Counted from the first letter of the stretch, positions 19,998 to 29,734 are shown. The stretch: 64,000 nt of DNA from Hydrogenophaga sp. Root209 (GCF_001428625.1 NZ_LMIE01000031.1:53273-117272), one strand, 5' to 3'. A program made the numbers and translations. Notes: generated by a model not told the origin, from the sequence alone.

Positions 19998-21308
19998 TCA
20001 GTTTTGAGCCATCAGTTCGTCGAAGCTGACCGCCTTTTCGGTGATCTGGGCCTTGGACAACACGAACTCGGTCACGTTGTTCTCGATCACGATGGCTTCA
20101 ACTTCGGCCATGCGGCGGTTGTCGCCCTGGTACCAGCGCACGACGTCGGCCGGCTTCTCGTAGGAGGCGGACAGCTCGTCGATGTGGGCCTTGATCTGCT
20201 CGGGCTTGGCGTGCAACTCGTTGGCACGCACCAGTTCGGCCACCACCAGACCCAGGCGCACGCGTCGCTCGGCCTGTGGGCGGAACAGCTCCTCGGGGAT
20301 CGGGGCCTTCTCGGCATCCTTCACACCGCGCTGCTTGAGGTCGGCGCGCGCACCTTCGACCAGGCGGTCGAGTTCGGACTGCACGACCGACTTGGGCAGG
20401 TCGAGTTCAGACGTGGCGATCAGCGCGTCCATCACGGACTGCTTGTTGCGGGCTTGCAGGCGGAACTTGACTTCGCGCTCCAGGTTCTTCTTGATGTCGG
20501 CACGCAGGCCGTCGACCGTGCCGTCGGCAATGCCGAGCGACTTGGCCAGGGCCTCGTCCACCTCGGGCAGGTGGGCGGCCTCAAGCTTGTTGACAGTGAC
20601 CAGGAAGTCAGCGGTCTTGCCGGCCACATCCTTGCCGTGGTAGTCCTCAGGGAAGGCCAGCGGGAAGGTCTTGCTTTCGCCTTGCTTCATGCCTCGCACG
20701 GCGTCTTCGAACTCCTTGAGCATCTGGCCATCGCCCACGATGAACTGGAAGGCTTCGGCCTTGCCGCCTTCGAACGGCTCGCCGTCGATCTTGCCGGCGA
20801 AATCGATGGTGGCACGGTCACCGTCCTGAGCGGCCTGGTCTTGCGCGCGTTGCGCGAAGGTGCGGCGCTGCTTGCGCAGGATGTCCAGGGTGCGGTCGAT
20901 GGCGGCGGCATCGACTTCAGCCGAGACCTTGTCCACCGTGGCGGTGGCCAGATCACCGATCTTGACTTCGGGATACACCTCGAACACCGCGTCAAAAGTC
21001 AGTTCACCCTCAGGTGCGCCTTCCTTTTCGGTGATCTTGGGTTGGCCGGCGACGCGCAGCTGCGCTTCGTTGGCGGCGGTGGCGAAAGCCTCACCGACCT
21101 TGTCGTTCATCACTTCGTAGTGGACCGAATAACCGTAGCGCTGGGCGACCACGTTCATGGGCACCTTGCCCGGACGGAAACCGTCCATCTTCACATCACG
21201 AGCCAGGCGCTTGAGGCGGTTCGCCACCTCGTTCTGGATCACATTGGCCGGCAGCGAGAGCGTGATCTTGCGCTCGAGCTTTTCCAGGGTTTCAACGGTC
21301 ACGGTCAT
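19998..21308 (-). CDS. tig: Trigger factor
   Basis: A 436-residue ribosome-bound chaperone and prolyl isomerase. The N-terminal ribosome-binding domain contains the signature as GFRPGKVPMNVV near residue 45; the FKBP-like domain (about 150-240: DRATIDFAGKIDGEPFEGG, FPEDYHGKDVAGKTADF) follows; the helical C-terminal arm ends EFVLSKAQITEKAVSFDELMAQN. The start at 21308 has GAGA upstream; the frame extends further, through the tRNA-Leu gene, which is shadow. It is co-directional with tRNA-Leu(TAG) 80 bases upstream. Confidence 0.97.
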   Translation of the reverse strand: MTVTVETLEKLERKITLSLPANVIQNEVANRLKRLARDVKMDGFRPGKVPMNVVAQRYGYSVHYEVMNDKVGEAFATAANEAQLRVAGQPKITEKEGAPEGELTFDAVFEVYPEVKIGDLATATVDKVSAEVDAAAIDRTLDILRKQRRTFAQRAQDQAAQDGDRATIDFAGKIDGEPFEGGKAEAFQFIVGDGQMLKEFEDAVRGMKQGESKTFPLAFPEDYHGKDVAGKTADFLVTVNKLEAAHLPEVDEALAKSLGIADGTVDGLRADIKKNLEREVKFRLQARNKQSVMDALIATSELDLPKSVVQSELDRLVEGARADLKQRGVKDAEKAPIPEELFRPQAERRVRLGLVVAELVRANELHAKPEQIKAHIDELSASYEKPADVVRWYQGDNRRMAEVEAIVIENNVTEFVLSKAQITEKAVSFDELMAQN

Positions 21309-21389
21309 GGTTCTCTCCAAAAGGGTGATGCCCAAAAATTGCGGTTCGGCCAGCCTGCCTGGACGAACCGGGGATGCATGTGTCTGTGG

Positions 21390-21476
21390 TGGTGCGCGGG
21401 GGGGGACTCGAACCCCCACACCATTGCTGGCGTCAGGACCTAAACCTGGTGCGTCTACCAATTTCGCCACCCGCGC
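21390..21476 (-). tRNA. tRNA-Leu (anticodon TAG)
   Basis: The minus strand begins GCGCGGGTGGCGAAATTGG and ends GGGTTCGAGTCCCCCCCCGC followed by GCACCA. The acceptor GCGCGGG/CCCGCGC is perfect, the anticodon loop GGTTTAGGTCC gives TAG, and a class II variable arm is present. CCA is encoded, 87 bases in all. It stands just upstream of tig. Confidence 0.97.
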
Positions 21477-21583
21477 GCCTGGTTGGGGTTTCGGGCCTGG
21501 CGCAGATGGGTCTGCTCCACGCCTTGTCCTCCTCACGGCAACCCTCGATTGTAGCCCTTGCCAGCAGGCGGTCCGGACGCCGC

Positions 21584-22225
21584 TCAGGCCCCCAGGCGGT
21601 GGCGCAGCATGCGCACGGCGCTGCCCGGTGTGGTGAGCACCGGCAGGTCCACGGCCCTGTGCACCGCCATTTGCGCGCGTGCCATGCTGAACTGCGCCAA
21701 TGCAATGACGTCGCAGCCCTGGTCGGCGAGCCAGCGCGCGGCCTCGACGACCAGCGCGTCGTGCTCGGCGGTGTCACCGCGGTTGAGAGCCTCCAGCGCA
21801 CCGGCTGCCAGGCGGGTAACCAAGGCGGTTCCCGCCGGGAACTCGGGCGGCATCGACTCAAGCGTGGGACCGAACGATGCAATCAGGCCCACACGCCCGC
21901 CGTGTGCGGCTGCGTCGACCACCATGGCTTCATTGGGCTTGAGCACCGGCATGTGACGCCGACGCGCCGCTGCTGCCTCGATGCAGGGCCCAAAGGCAGA
22001 GCAGGTGAACAGGATGCCGTGTGCCCCCGCGCGCTCGGCATAGGCGGACAAGTCCTCGAACCGCTGGTGCATGGCGGCGTCCAGCCCCGCACCGTTGCGC
22101 GCCAGATCGGCCGACAGACTGTCGTCGAGCAGGTTCATGCGGATCGCTTCGGGCCAACGGCGTTCCAGTTCTTCGTTGATGGGCGCCACCGAGTGCGCCA
22201 GGGCATGGATCAGGGCAATACGCAT
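21584..22225 (-). CDS. Aspartate/glutamate racemase-like protein
   Basis: A 213-residue cytoplasmic protein of the Asp/Glu/hydantoin racemase superfamily. Cys75 in ILFTCSAFGP fits the first catalytic position. In the second half the usual Cys site reads CDVIALAQFSMARAQ, with the only nearby Cys several residues upstream, so a true two-base racemase mechanism is uncertain; an arylmalonate-decarboxylase-like or ligand-binding role is possible. The start MRIALIHAL at 22225 follows the TRAP permease stop by one base, so the two are translationally coupled. Confidence 0.75.
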   Translation of the reverse strand: MRIALIHALAHSVAPINEELERRWPEAIRMNLLDDSLSADLARNGAGLDAAMHQRFEDLSAYAERAGAHGILFTCSAFGPCIEAAAARRRHMPVLKPNEAMVVDAAAHGGRVGLIASFGPTLESMPPEFPAGTALVTRLAAGALEALNRGDTAEHDALVVEAARWLADQGCDVIALAQFSMARAQMAVHRAVDLPVLTTPGSAVRMLRHRLGA

Positions 22226-22226
22226 G

Positions 22227-24809
22227 TCAGATCGCATTCCGAACGCGGGCCGCAGGCAGACGCCGGCCCTGGTTCCACCACACCAGCAGGATCAACAGCA
22301 GGGCCGGCAGGTAAAACCAGTGCGGCGTGGGACGATCGGTTGTCACCTGAACAGCTGTGACATCCCAACCCTGCTCGAAGCCGGACTTGGCCGCGCGCGT
22401 GCCGAATTTGACCTGCCCGATCTGCACCGCATCACCCAGGGGCACGAGTTGCAGGCCGGCTTCGGTCAACCGCTTGCGTCCGTCCTCGCCCTTCTCGCCC
22501 AACTGCACGGCCACGGTCTTCACCACATCGTCGCCCTCGATGGTCAAGCCCTGAATGATCATCACGACACGGTCGTCGGTGGCGGTGTCACGCGCCACGT
22601 CGTAAACCTGTGCGGCTGGCACCTGGCGGTACTCGGGTGTGAGGCGGTCCATGAAGAAGTCAGGGCGGAACAGCAGCACCACCGCGAAGGCCAGCAGCGC
22701 GGTTTCCCACCAGCGGCTCTTCACGCGGAACCAGTTCATGGTCACGGCCGCGAAGATCAGCGTGGCCAGCGTGCAGGCCAGCACCAGGCGGATGAGCTCG
22801 CCCCAGCCGTGCACGTTGATCAGCAGAAGCTGCGGGTTGAAGATCCAGATGAAGGGCAGGATCACAGTGCGCAAGGCGTACACAGAGCCCTGGACGCCAG
22901 TCTTGATGGCGTCCTCGCCCGAGATGGCTGCCGCCGCGAACGTGGCCAGGCCCACGGGTGGCGTGATGTCGCCCATGATCCCGTAATAGAAGACGAACAG
23001 GTGGACCGCGATCAGCGGAATGATCAGCCCCGATTGCGCGCCCAGCTCAACCACCACCGGCGCCATCAGCGTGGCCACAAGCACGTAGTTGGCCGTGGTC
23101 GGCACACCCAGCCCCAGCACCAGGCAGACGAAGGCGATGAACAACAGCATCACCATCACGTTGCCCTGCGCCACGAATTCGACGAACTCGGTCATGCGCA
23201 GACCCAGGCCGGTGAGCGTGATGGCCCCCACGATCACGCCCGCCGTGGCGGTGGCCACGCCAATACCGATCATGTTGCGCGAGCCGTCGTTGAAGCCACC
23301 CACCACCGACTGCCAGCCCTGCAGCCAGGTGCCGGCACCACTGGTGCGCCGAAACAGCGCGATCAGCGGACGCTGGGTGAGCATGAGCACGATCAAGGTC
23401 GTGACCGCCCAAAAGGCCGACAGCGCCGGCGACATTTCCTCCACCATCAGGCACCAGATCAGCATGGCGATCGGCATCAGGTAGTGCAAGCCGGCACGTA
23501 CCGTGGGCCAGGTCTGCAACGGTTTGGGATCGTCGACGTCGATGTCGTCGGGCAGGTCCGGGCAGCCCGCGGCCTGGTACACCGAGAACAGGTAGAGCGC
23601 GAGCACCACCGCGGACACGGCGTAAGGCGCCACGGGGCCCATGACAGCCTTGATGCCCTGGAGCAGGTAGTACACCGCGCCAACCACGGCGATGCTGCCG
23701 GCAATGCCGAGGGCATTGCGCAGAACGCGCACCCGCCACGGGCGGGCCACGGCCTGCACGATGGGCTGCATGCCCATCTTGAGTGCCTCCAGATGCACGA
23801 TGTAGAGCAGGCCGATATAAGACAACGTGGCCGGCAGGAAGGCGTGCTTGACGACGTCGGCATACGGGATGCCCACGTACTCGACCATCAGGAAGGCGGC
23901 CGCGCCCATCACCGGCGGCATGATCTGGCCGTTGACCGAGCTCATGGTCTCGATCGCGCCGGCCTTCACGCCGCCGTAGCCGGCCTTCTTCATGAGCGGG
24001 ATGGTGAAGATGCCGCCTGAGACCACGTTGGACACCGACGAGCCGGAAATCATGCCGTTGAGCGCCGAAGACACCACCGCCACCTTGGCCGGGCCGCCGC
24101 GCAGGTGGCCCAGTGCCGCGAAGCTGACCTGCATCATGTAGTTGCCACCGCCCGCGCGGTCCAGCAGCGCACCGAACAGCACGTAGACGAAGATGGTGCC
24201 GGCCGAGACGCCCAGCGCAATGCCATAGACACCCTCGGTGGTGAGCCACATGTGGGAGATGAGGCGGTTGACCGACGCGCCCTTGTGCGACAGCACCTCG
24301 GGCAGGTACGGTCCGAGCAGGCAGTAGGCCAGGAAGACAACCGCCAGCGCCGCCATGGGCCAGCCCACCGCGCGGCGCGTGGCCTCCAGCAGCAGCAGAA
24401 CACCGGCAGACCCGACCACGATGTCCATGGTGTTGGGCTGGCCGGGCCGGGTGGCCAGCTCTGCGTAGAACAGCATGATGTAGGCACCGCAGAAGGCGGC
24501 CACCAGCGCCAGCAGCCAGTCCAACACCGGCACCCGGTTGCGCGGAGAACCCTTGAACGCAGGCCAGGCCAGGAAGGCGAGGAACAGGGCAAAGCCCAGG
24601 TGGATCGCGCGGGCCTCGGTGTCGTTGAGGATGCCGAAGCCCAGCGCGAACGGCAGGGGCGATGCGTACCAGTACTGGAACAGGGCCCAGAGCATGGCCA
24701 CGGCGAACACCACGCCAGCTGTGACACCCGTTGGTTTTCGACCACCCGTGTCACTGTCGGCCACGAGTTGCTGCAAGGCTTCCGGCGCTTTTTCGAGGTC
24801 TGTTGTCAT
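22227..24809 (-). CDS. TRAP transporter permease, fused small and large subunits
   Basis: An 860-residue polytopic protein combining the 4-TM DctQ-like and 12-TM DctM-like parts typical of TAXI-type TRAP systems, which import organic acids with a sodium gradient. Marks include GVSAGTIFVYVLFGALLDRAGGGNYM, MISGSSVSNVVSGGIFTIPLMKK, NGQIMPPVMGAAAFLMVEYV and LGLGVPTTANYVLVATLMAP. The C-terminal 150 residues form a soluble extension ending with one more TM (FYLPALLLILLVWW). The start at 24809 (MTTDLEKAPE) was chosen; an upstream in-frame ATG at 24854 overlaps the terminator hairpin. The receptor gene lies upstream. Confidence 0.92.
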   Translation of the reverse strand: MTTDLEKAPEALQQLVADSDTGGRKPTGVTAGVVFAVAMLWALFQYWYASPLPFALGFGILNDTEARAIHLGFALFLAFLAWPAFKGSPRNRVPVLDWLLALVAAFCGAYIMLFYAELATRPGQPNTMDIVVGSAGVLLLLEATRRAVGWPMAALAVVFLAYCLLGPYLPEVLSHKGASVNRLISHMWLTTEGVYGIALGVSAGTIFVYVLFGALLDRAGGGNYMMQVSFAALGHLRGGPAKVAVVSSALNGMISGSSVSNVVSGGIFTIPLMKKAGYGGVKAGAIETMSSVNGQIMPPVMGAAAFLMVEYVGIPYADVVKHAFLPATLSYIGLLYIVHLEALKMGMQPIVQAVARPWRVRVLRNALGIAGSIAVVGAVYYLLQGIKAVMGPVAPYAVSAVVLALYLFSVYQAAGCPDLPDDIDVDDPKPLQTWPTVRAGLHYLMPIAMLIWCLMVEEMSPALSAFWAVTTLIVLMLTQRPLIALFRRTSGAGTWLQGWQSVVGGFNDGSRNMIGIGVATATAGVIVGAITLTGLGLRMTEFVEFVAQGNVMVMLLFIAFVCLVLGLGVPTTANYVLVATLMAPVVVELGAQSGLIIPLIAVHLFVFYYGIMGDITPPVGLATFAAAAISGEDAIKTGVQGSVYALRTVILPFIWIFNPQLLLINVHGWGELIRLVLACTLATLIFAAVTMNWFRVKSRWWETALLAFAVVLLFRPDFFMDRLTPEYRQVPAAQVYDVARDTATDDRVVMIIQGLTIEGDDVVKTVAVQLGEKGEDGRKRLTEAGLQLVPLGDAVQIGQVKFGTRAAKSGFEQGWDVTAVQVTTDRPTPHWFYLPALLLILLVWWNQGRRLPAARVRNAI

Positions 24810-24833
24810 GGCATCAGGTCCGCTGGGGAAGGC

Positions 24834-24861
24834 TAAAAAAATGGCGAAGATCACTTCGCCA
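24834..24861 (-). terminator. Hairpin with T run between TAXI receptor and TRAP permease genes
   Basis: On the minus strand TGGCGAAG, loop TGAT, CTTCGCCA, then seven T. A perfect 8-bp stem plus T tract lies 38 bases after the receptor stop and 25 bases before the permease start. It probably ends many transcripts after the receptor gene, giving more receptor than permease. Confidence 0.8.
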
Positions 24862-24899
24862 TGGAGATCACGTCAGGCCCGCCTGCAGGCCCGCGCAGA

Positions 24900-25877
24900 T
24901 CACTTCATCCAGCCTTTTTCCTTGTAGTACTTCACCGCACCTTCGTGCAGCGGCGCACTCAAGCCGTCCTTGATCATGTTCTCGGGGTTGAGGTTGGCCA
25001 GCGCAGGGTGCAGCTTCTTGAATTCGTCGAAGTTGTCAAACACGGACTTGACCACCGCATACACGGTGTCGGTCGGCGTCTTGCTGGACGCCACCACGGT
25101 GGCGATCACGCCGTAGGTGTTGGTCGGCTGCGGATTGTTCGGGTAGAGGCCTCCGGGCAGCGTGACCTTGGCGTAGTAGGGCTTGTCAGCCACGAGCTTG
25201 TCGATCGCAGGACCGGTGATGGACACCAGCTTGGCGCCGCAGGAGGTGGTGGGGTCCTGGATGTTGGCACTGGGGTGGCCCACGGCGTAATAGAAGCCGT
25301 CGATCTTGCCGTCACACAGCGCCGGGCCGTGTTCGTCGGCCTTGAGTTCGGAGGCCAGCGAGAAGTCGCCCATCTTCCAGCCCATCGCGCTCAGCAGCTC
25401 TTCCATCGAAGAGCGTGTGCCCGAACCCGGATTGCCCACGTTGAAGCGCTTGCCCTTGAAGTCCTCGAACTTGGTGATGTTGGCTTCCTTGCGTGCCACC
25501 ACCGTGAAGGGCTCGGGGTGCACGGCGAAAACGGCTCGCAGGTCGCCGTAGGCTCCGGCGTCCTTGAACTGGCCCACGCCTTTGAGGGAGTTGAACTGCA
25601 CGTCCGACTGGGTGAAGCCCAGATCGAGTTCACCGGCCTTGATGGTGTTGACGTTGAACACCGAGCCGCCCGTGGACTCCACCGAGCAGCGGATGCCGTG
25701 CTTGGCGCGGTCCTTGTTCACCAGACGGCAGATGGCGCCGCCCGCTGCGTAGTACACGCCGGTGACACCGCCGGTGCCGATGGTCATGAATTTCTGTTGC
25801 GCCTGGGCCGGTGCCATGGGAACCATGAGGGCCGTCGCAGCGGCCAGGGTGCTCAGACTGAGGGAGATGTTTTTCAT
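24900..25877 (-). CDS. TAXI family TRAP transporter solute-binding protein
   Basis: A 325-residue periplasmic receptor. The signal peptide ends at APAQA (about residue 26), followed by [28 protein letters not shown], the hallmark of the TAXI (immunogenic OMP31-like) family, with [14 protein letters not shown] and [11 protein letters not shown] further on. Relatives bind glutamate, alpha-ketoglutarate or related acids; the ligand here is not deducible. The start has AGGAG 8 bases upstream. Its permease is downstream after a terminator-like hairpin. Confidence 0.92.
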   Translation of the reverse strand: MKNISLSLSTLAAATALMVPMAPAQAQQKFMTIGTGGVTGVYYAAGGAICRLVNKDRAKHGIRCSVESTGGSVFNVNTIKAGELDLGFTQSDVQFNSLKGVGQFKDAGAYGDLRAVFAVHPEPFTVVARKEANITKFEDFKGKRFNVGNPGSGTRSSMEELLSAMGWKMGDFSLASELKADEHGPALCDGKIDGFYYAVGHPSANIQDPTTSCGAKLVSITGPAIDKLVADKPYYAKVTLPGGLYPNNPQPTNTYGVIATVVASSKTPTDTVYAVVKSVFDNFDEFKKLHPALANLNPENMIKDGLSAPLHEGAVKYYKEKGWMK

Positions 25878-26031
25878 GCGGATGGCTCCTGGAGGTTTCT
25901 ACGTGGTTGAACAAACTTGGTGCGGACACGAAGGTGTTTGTCGAGCAAGCAAGCTTCGTGCAGACCCGCCCTCGCGGCGACGGGGTTTACCCCAGATGGA
26001 CATGCAAATGCGTCATGAATCAAGGCCGGCA

Positions 26032-27378
26032 TCAGGCGGCCACCGCCCTGTCGATCGCACCGGCAAGCCGGCCCACGATCTGCTCCAGCTCTTGCGGCGT
26101 GCTGATGAAGGGCGGCGCGAGCAACACGTGATCGCCACAGCGCCCGTCCACCGTGCCACCCATGGGATAGACCATCAAGCCAGCGGCCATGGCTTCGCTC
26201 TTGATGCGGGCGTGCAGCTTGCGCGCGGGGTCGAACCATTGCTTGTTGTCGCGGTTGGCCACGAGTTCAACGCCCCAGAACAGGCCACGTCCGCGGATGT
26301 CGCCCACGTGAGGATGGTCGTCAAATGTCTGGTGCAGCAGAGCCTCTAGTTGTTGCCCGCGCTCGCGCACCTGCGCCAGCAAACCATCGCGCTGAATCAC
26401 GCGTTGCACGGCGAGCGCGGCAGCACAGGCGATGGCATGACCCAGGTAGGTGTGGCCGTGCTGAAACAAACCACTGCCCTGGCGAAACGCGTCCACCACC
26501 CTGCCCTGCGCCAGCACGGCACCGATGGGCTGATAACCACCGCCCAAGCCCTTGGCGATGGCCATCAGATCGGGCACCACGCCCTCCTGTTCGCAGGCGT
26601 GCAAGCTGCCGGTGCGACCCATGCCGCACATCACCTCGTCCAGGATCAGCAGGATGCCGTGGCGGTCGCACAGTTCACGCACGCCCTTGAAGTAACCCGG
26701 CACCGGCGTGAGCACGCCCGCCGTGGCGCCGCCCACGGTCTCGGCCACGAAGGCCATGACGTTCTCGCCGCCGAGGCGGTCGATGGCCTCGGACAGCTCG
26801 GTCACCAGGCGCTGGCCATACTGCTCGGCGGTCTCGTCGTCGCGCCGGTGGCGGTATTCGTAACACGGCGCCACATGGGTCACGTCGATCAACAGCGGCT
26901 TGAACTGCTCGCGCCGCCAGGCGTTGCCGCCGACGGCGAGCGCGCCCAGGGTGTTGCCGTGGTAACTCTGATGTCGGGCGATGAAGTGCCGGCGCTGTGG
27001 CTGACCGATCTCCACGAAGTACTGGCGCGCCATCTTCAGCGCAGCCTCCATCGCCTCCGAGCCACCGCTCACGAAATACACATGGCTCATGCCGGGCGGC
27101 GCTGTCTCTATCAAGAGGTCGGCCAGTTTCTCGGCCACCTCGGTGGTGAAGAAGCTGGTGTGCGCATACGCGAGCTGGTCGATCTGCGCGTGCATGGCCG
27201 CGATCACGTCCGGGTGGCCGTGGCCCAGACAGGACACCGCCGCGCCACCCGAGGCGTCCAGATAAGTCCTGCCACCCGCGTCGGTGAGCGTGATGCCCTG
27301 GCCACTGACCGCAGTGGGCAACGAGTGGCTGAGCTGGCGATGGAAGACGCGGGTCCCGGGCGAGCTGGCAGTGAGCAT
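26032..27378 (-). CDS. Class III (PLP) aminotransferase
   Basis: A 448-residue fold-type I aminotransferase of the aspartate aminotransferase/omega-transaminase group. PLP contacts are SGGSEAMEAALKMARQ and LLILDEVMCGMGRTG, and the Schiff-base lysine is Lys276 in AIAKGLGGGYQPIGAVL. The start at 27378 (MLTASSPGTRVFHR) was chosen over ATGs up to 27534, whose residues are Pro/Ser-rich and unlike the family. The amino donor cannot be told. It is upstream of, and co-directional with, the TAXI/TRAP genes, suggesting that it acts on the imported compound. Confidence 0.88.
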   Translation of the reverse strand: MLTASSPGTRVFHRQLSHSLPTAVSGQGITLTDAGGRTYLDASGGAAVSCLGHGHPDVIAAMHAQIDQLAYAHTSFFTTEVAEKLADLLIETAPPGMSHVYFVSGGSEAMEAALKMARQYFVEIGQPQRRHFIARHQSYHGNTLGALAVGGNAWRREQFKPLLIDVTHVAPCYEYRHRRDDETAEQYGQRLVTELSEAIDRLGGENVMAFVAETVGGATAGVLTPVPGYFKGVRELCDRHGILLILDEVMCGMGRTGSLHACEQEGVVPDLMAIAKGLGGGYQPIGAVLAQGRVVDAFRQGSGLFQHGHTYLGHAIACAAALAVQRVIQRDGLLAQVRERGQQLEALLHQTFDDHPHVGDIRGRGLFWGVELVANRDNKQWFDPARKLHARIKSEAMAAGLMVYPMGGTVDGRCGDHVLLAPPFISTPQELEQIVGRLAGAIDRAVAA

Positions 27379-27571
27379 GGATGAGGTGGGCGGTGTTGAA
27401 CGGTGGGTCAGTGTAGGCAGCCCCGCTCCCTTAGGAAAATGCCTTTTTGGTGCCGATCCATGCCGCGCGTTTATGGCCTCGCCACCCACCGCCGGCCCAT
27501 GACTTTGTGGCATGGGCGGTGTCGTTGTTGGCATTTTTCAGAAGCGCTTCACCTGCCTACAGTCATGCGCC

Positions 27572-28840
27572 ATGGACAACCGCCCCACACATTCCCTGCA
27601 TGTCTGCGTCCTGGGCGCGGGCATCGTCGGCCTGGCCACGGCCTGGCAACTGCACCGCGACGGACACACGGTGACCGTGGTCGACAGTGCGCGGGCCGGC
27701 ACCGGCGCGAGCGAGGCCAACGGCGCGCAACTGAGCTACGCCTACGTGCAGCCACTGGCCGACCCGAGCATCTGGCGTCAGCTGCCCAAACTGCTGCTGG
27801 CCAGCGATTCCCCGTTGAAACTCCGCCCACAGATGGACCCGCAGCAATGGGCCTGGGGTCTGCGCTTTCTGGCCGCCTGCCGCGCCAGCGTGTCGCACGA
27901 CACCACGGCCGCGCTGCTCACGCTGGCGGCCGAGAGCCGCGCCGGCTTCGAGCGCCTGGTTGCCCAGGAAAACATCGATTGCGATTTTTCAACCACCGGC
28001 AAACTCGTGCTCTATCCCGATGAAGCCGCATTTGCCGCCGCGCGGCGCCAGATGGTCCTGCAGCGATCCCTGGGCAGCATTCAACACGCGCTCTCGCCAG
28101 CCGACGCGGTCGCCGTCGAACCCGCCCTGGCCGGCTATGCGTCCCGCTTTTCGGGCGCCATCCACACACCCGGCGAATGCGCGGCCGACTGCTTCAAGGT
28201 GTGCCAGGAACTGCAGCGACTGTTGCAGGCGCGTGGCGTGCGGTTTGTGTTCGACACCCCGGTCACGCGGCTGGTGCGCAAGGGCGATCACGTCTGCTCG
28301 GCCGAAACACCCCACGGCCCCCTGGAGGCCGACGCCTTCGTCGTGGCGCTGGGTTCTGCCTCACCCCGGCTCGCCCGCCCCCTGGGACTGGACGTGCCCG
28401 TGTACCCGCTCAAGGGCTACAGCATCACCTTGCCAGCCTGCGCCGCGGCGCCTCGGGTGAACGTGACCGATGTGTCGCGCAAGGTGGTGTTTGCCCGCCT
28501 CGGCGAGCGCCTGCGCGTGGCCGGCATGGCCGAACTGGTCGGCCACGACAGGAGCATCGACCCCGCACGCATCCAGTCGCTGCTGGCCAGCGTGCGCGAT
28601 GTCTTTCCGCAGTTGGAAGCACACGGCGAGCTGAACCCCTGGGCCGGCCTGCGCCCTGCCACACCCACCGGCCTGCCAGTACTCGGTCGGCTGCGCGGAT
28701 CGCCATCCAACCTGTTCTTCAACACCGGCCACGGCGCGTTGGGCTTCACGCTGGCCTTCGGCAGCGCCGAACGGGTGGCGCGCGAGCTGGCAGCCTCGCT
28801 CAGGCCAGTTGCTGCAGGGCCTGTTGCATGCAGCGCGTGA
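27572..28840 (+). CDS. D-amino-acid dehydrogenase-like FAD oxidoreductase
   Basis: A 422-residue DAO-fold flavoprotein of the DadA type. The Rossmann motif VLGAGIVGLATAWQLHRDGHTVTVVD starts near residue 13, SEANGAQLSYAYVQPLADP follows as in DadA, and the C-terminus shows NPWAGLRPATPTGLPVLGR and NTGHGALGFTLAFGSA. DadA enzymes oxidise D-amino acids to 2-oxo acids and pass electrons to the respiratory chain. The start MDNRPTHSLH was taken; an upstream ATG at 27512 is less likely. Divergent from the aminotransferase; its 3' end overlaps the LysR gene by 41 bases. Confidence 0.88.
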   Translation: MDNRPTHSLHVCVLGAGIVGLATAWQLHRDGHTVTVVDSARAGTGASEANGAQLSYAYVQPLADPSIWRQLPKLLLASDSPLKLRPQMDPQQWAWGLRFLAACRASVSHDTTAALLTLAAESRAGFERLVAQENIDCDFSTTGKLVLYPDEAAFAAARRQMVLQRSLGSIQHALSPADAVAVEPALAGYASRFSGAIHTPGECAADCFKVCQELQRLLQARGVRFVFDTPVTRLVRKGDHVCSAETPHGPLEADAFVVALGSASPRLARPLGLDVPVYPLKGYSITLPACAAAPRVNVTDVSRKVVFARLGERLRVAGMAELVGHDRSIDPARIQSLLASVRDVFPQLEAHGELNPWAGLRPATPTGLPVLGRLRGSPSNLFFNTGHGALGFTLAFGSAERVARELAASLRPVAAGPVACSA

Positions 28841-29699
28841 ACGCGCGCGTGGTGAGCGAATTGGGCCTGGCCGTGGGCCGCAGCATGTGCACCGAGGTGG
28901 CGATGGCGGGCTCCAGCGTGAGCACGTCGACCCGCTGCAGATCGGCCGACGCGGCCGTGCACCCCTCCACCATGGCCACGCCCACCCCGTGGTGGGCCAG
29001 CGCCAGGGCCACGTGGTAGGTCTGCACGGTGATCACTTCGTTGAGTCCGGTGCCCGCCTCGCGCACGGTGTGGGCCAGCAACATGCCCAGGGGATCCTGC
29101 CCATCGAGCGCGATCACCGGCAGCTTGGCGAGCTGGGCCAGCGTGATCGTGCCGGCCTTGACCTGTCTGGCGCTCAGCAAGCCTTTGGGCACCACGCATT
29201 CCACGCGCCGCTCGGCCAGCCGCTCCTGCGCCAGCGCCGGATGCGTGACCGCACTGAAAACATAGCCCACATCGGCTTCCTGCAGCACCAGCGACGACAC
29301 GATCTCGGGTGAATGCAGGGCCTCGTGGTGGACCACAATCGAAGGGTGCTTTTCGCGAAACAGGCGCATCGCGCGCGGGAACACTTCATAGCTCAATGCG
29401 AGCACGGTAAGCACCCGCAACTCTCCTTTGCCGCGCCCGGCCTTGAGGCTGGCCGAGAGGCGCTGCACCTCGTCGAGCTGCGCAAACAGGCGTTCAATGT
29501 GCGGGTAGAGGGTCTGCGCCTCCACCGTGGGTTTGAGTCGTCCACCGACCCGCTGGAAGAGCTGGAAGCCGAGTTGCAGCTCGGCATGCTGCAAGGTGCG
29601 GCTCACCGCAGGCTGCGTCACGTTGATCATGCGGGCGGCGGCGCTCACGCTGCCGGTTTGCATGACCGCGTTGAAAACTTCGATGTGTCTTAGTCGCAT
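28800..29699 (-). CDS. LysR family transcriptional regulator
   Basis: A 299-residue regulator. The winged helix-turn-helix is at 1-60 (MRLRHIEVFNAVMQTGSVSAAARMINVTQPAVSRTLQHAE), followed by a LysR substrate domain (about 90-295). The start at 29699 gives the family N-terminus; an upstream ATG at 29774 lies in the repeat element. The first helix resembles regulators of amino-acid catabolism, but the target is inferred only from neighbours: the DadA-like gene is convergent and the aminotransferase and TAXI genes are near. Confidence 0.92.
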   Translation of the reverse strand: MRLRHIEVFNAVMQTGSVSAAARMINVTQPAVSRTLQHAELQLGFQLFQRVGGRLKPTVEAQTLYPHIERLFAQLDEVQRLSASLKAGRGKGELRVLTVLALSYEVFPRAMRLFREKHPSIVVHHEALHSPEIVSSLVLQEADVGYVFSAVTHPALAQERLAERRVECVVPKGLLSARQVKAGTITLAQLAKLPVIALDGQDPLGMLLAHTVREAGTGLNEVITVQTYHVALALAHHGVGVAMVEGCTAASADLQRVDVLTLEPAIATSVHMLRPTARPNSLTTRAFTRCMQQALQQLA

Positions 29700-29734
29700 G
29701 GAGCCATTGTTGACCAAGGTGGATGCTCTTGTCC

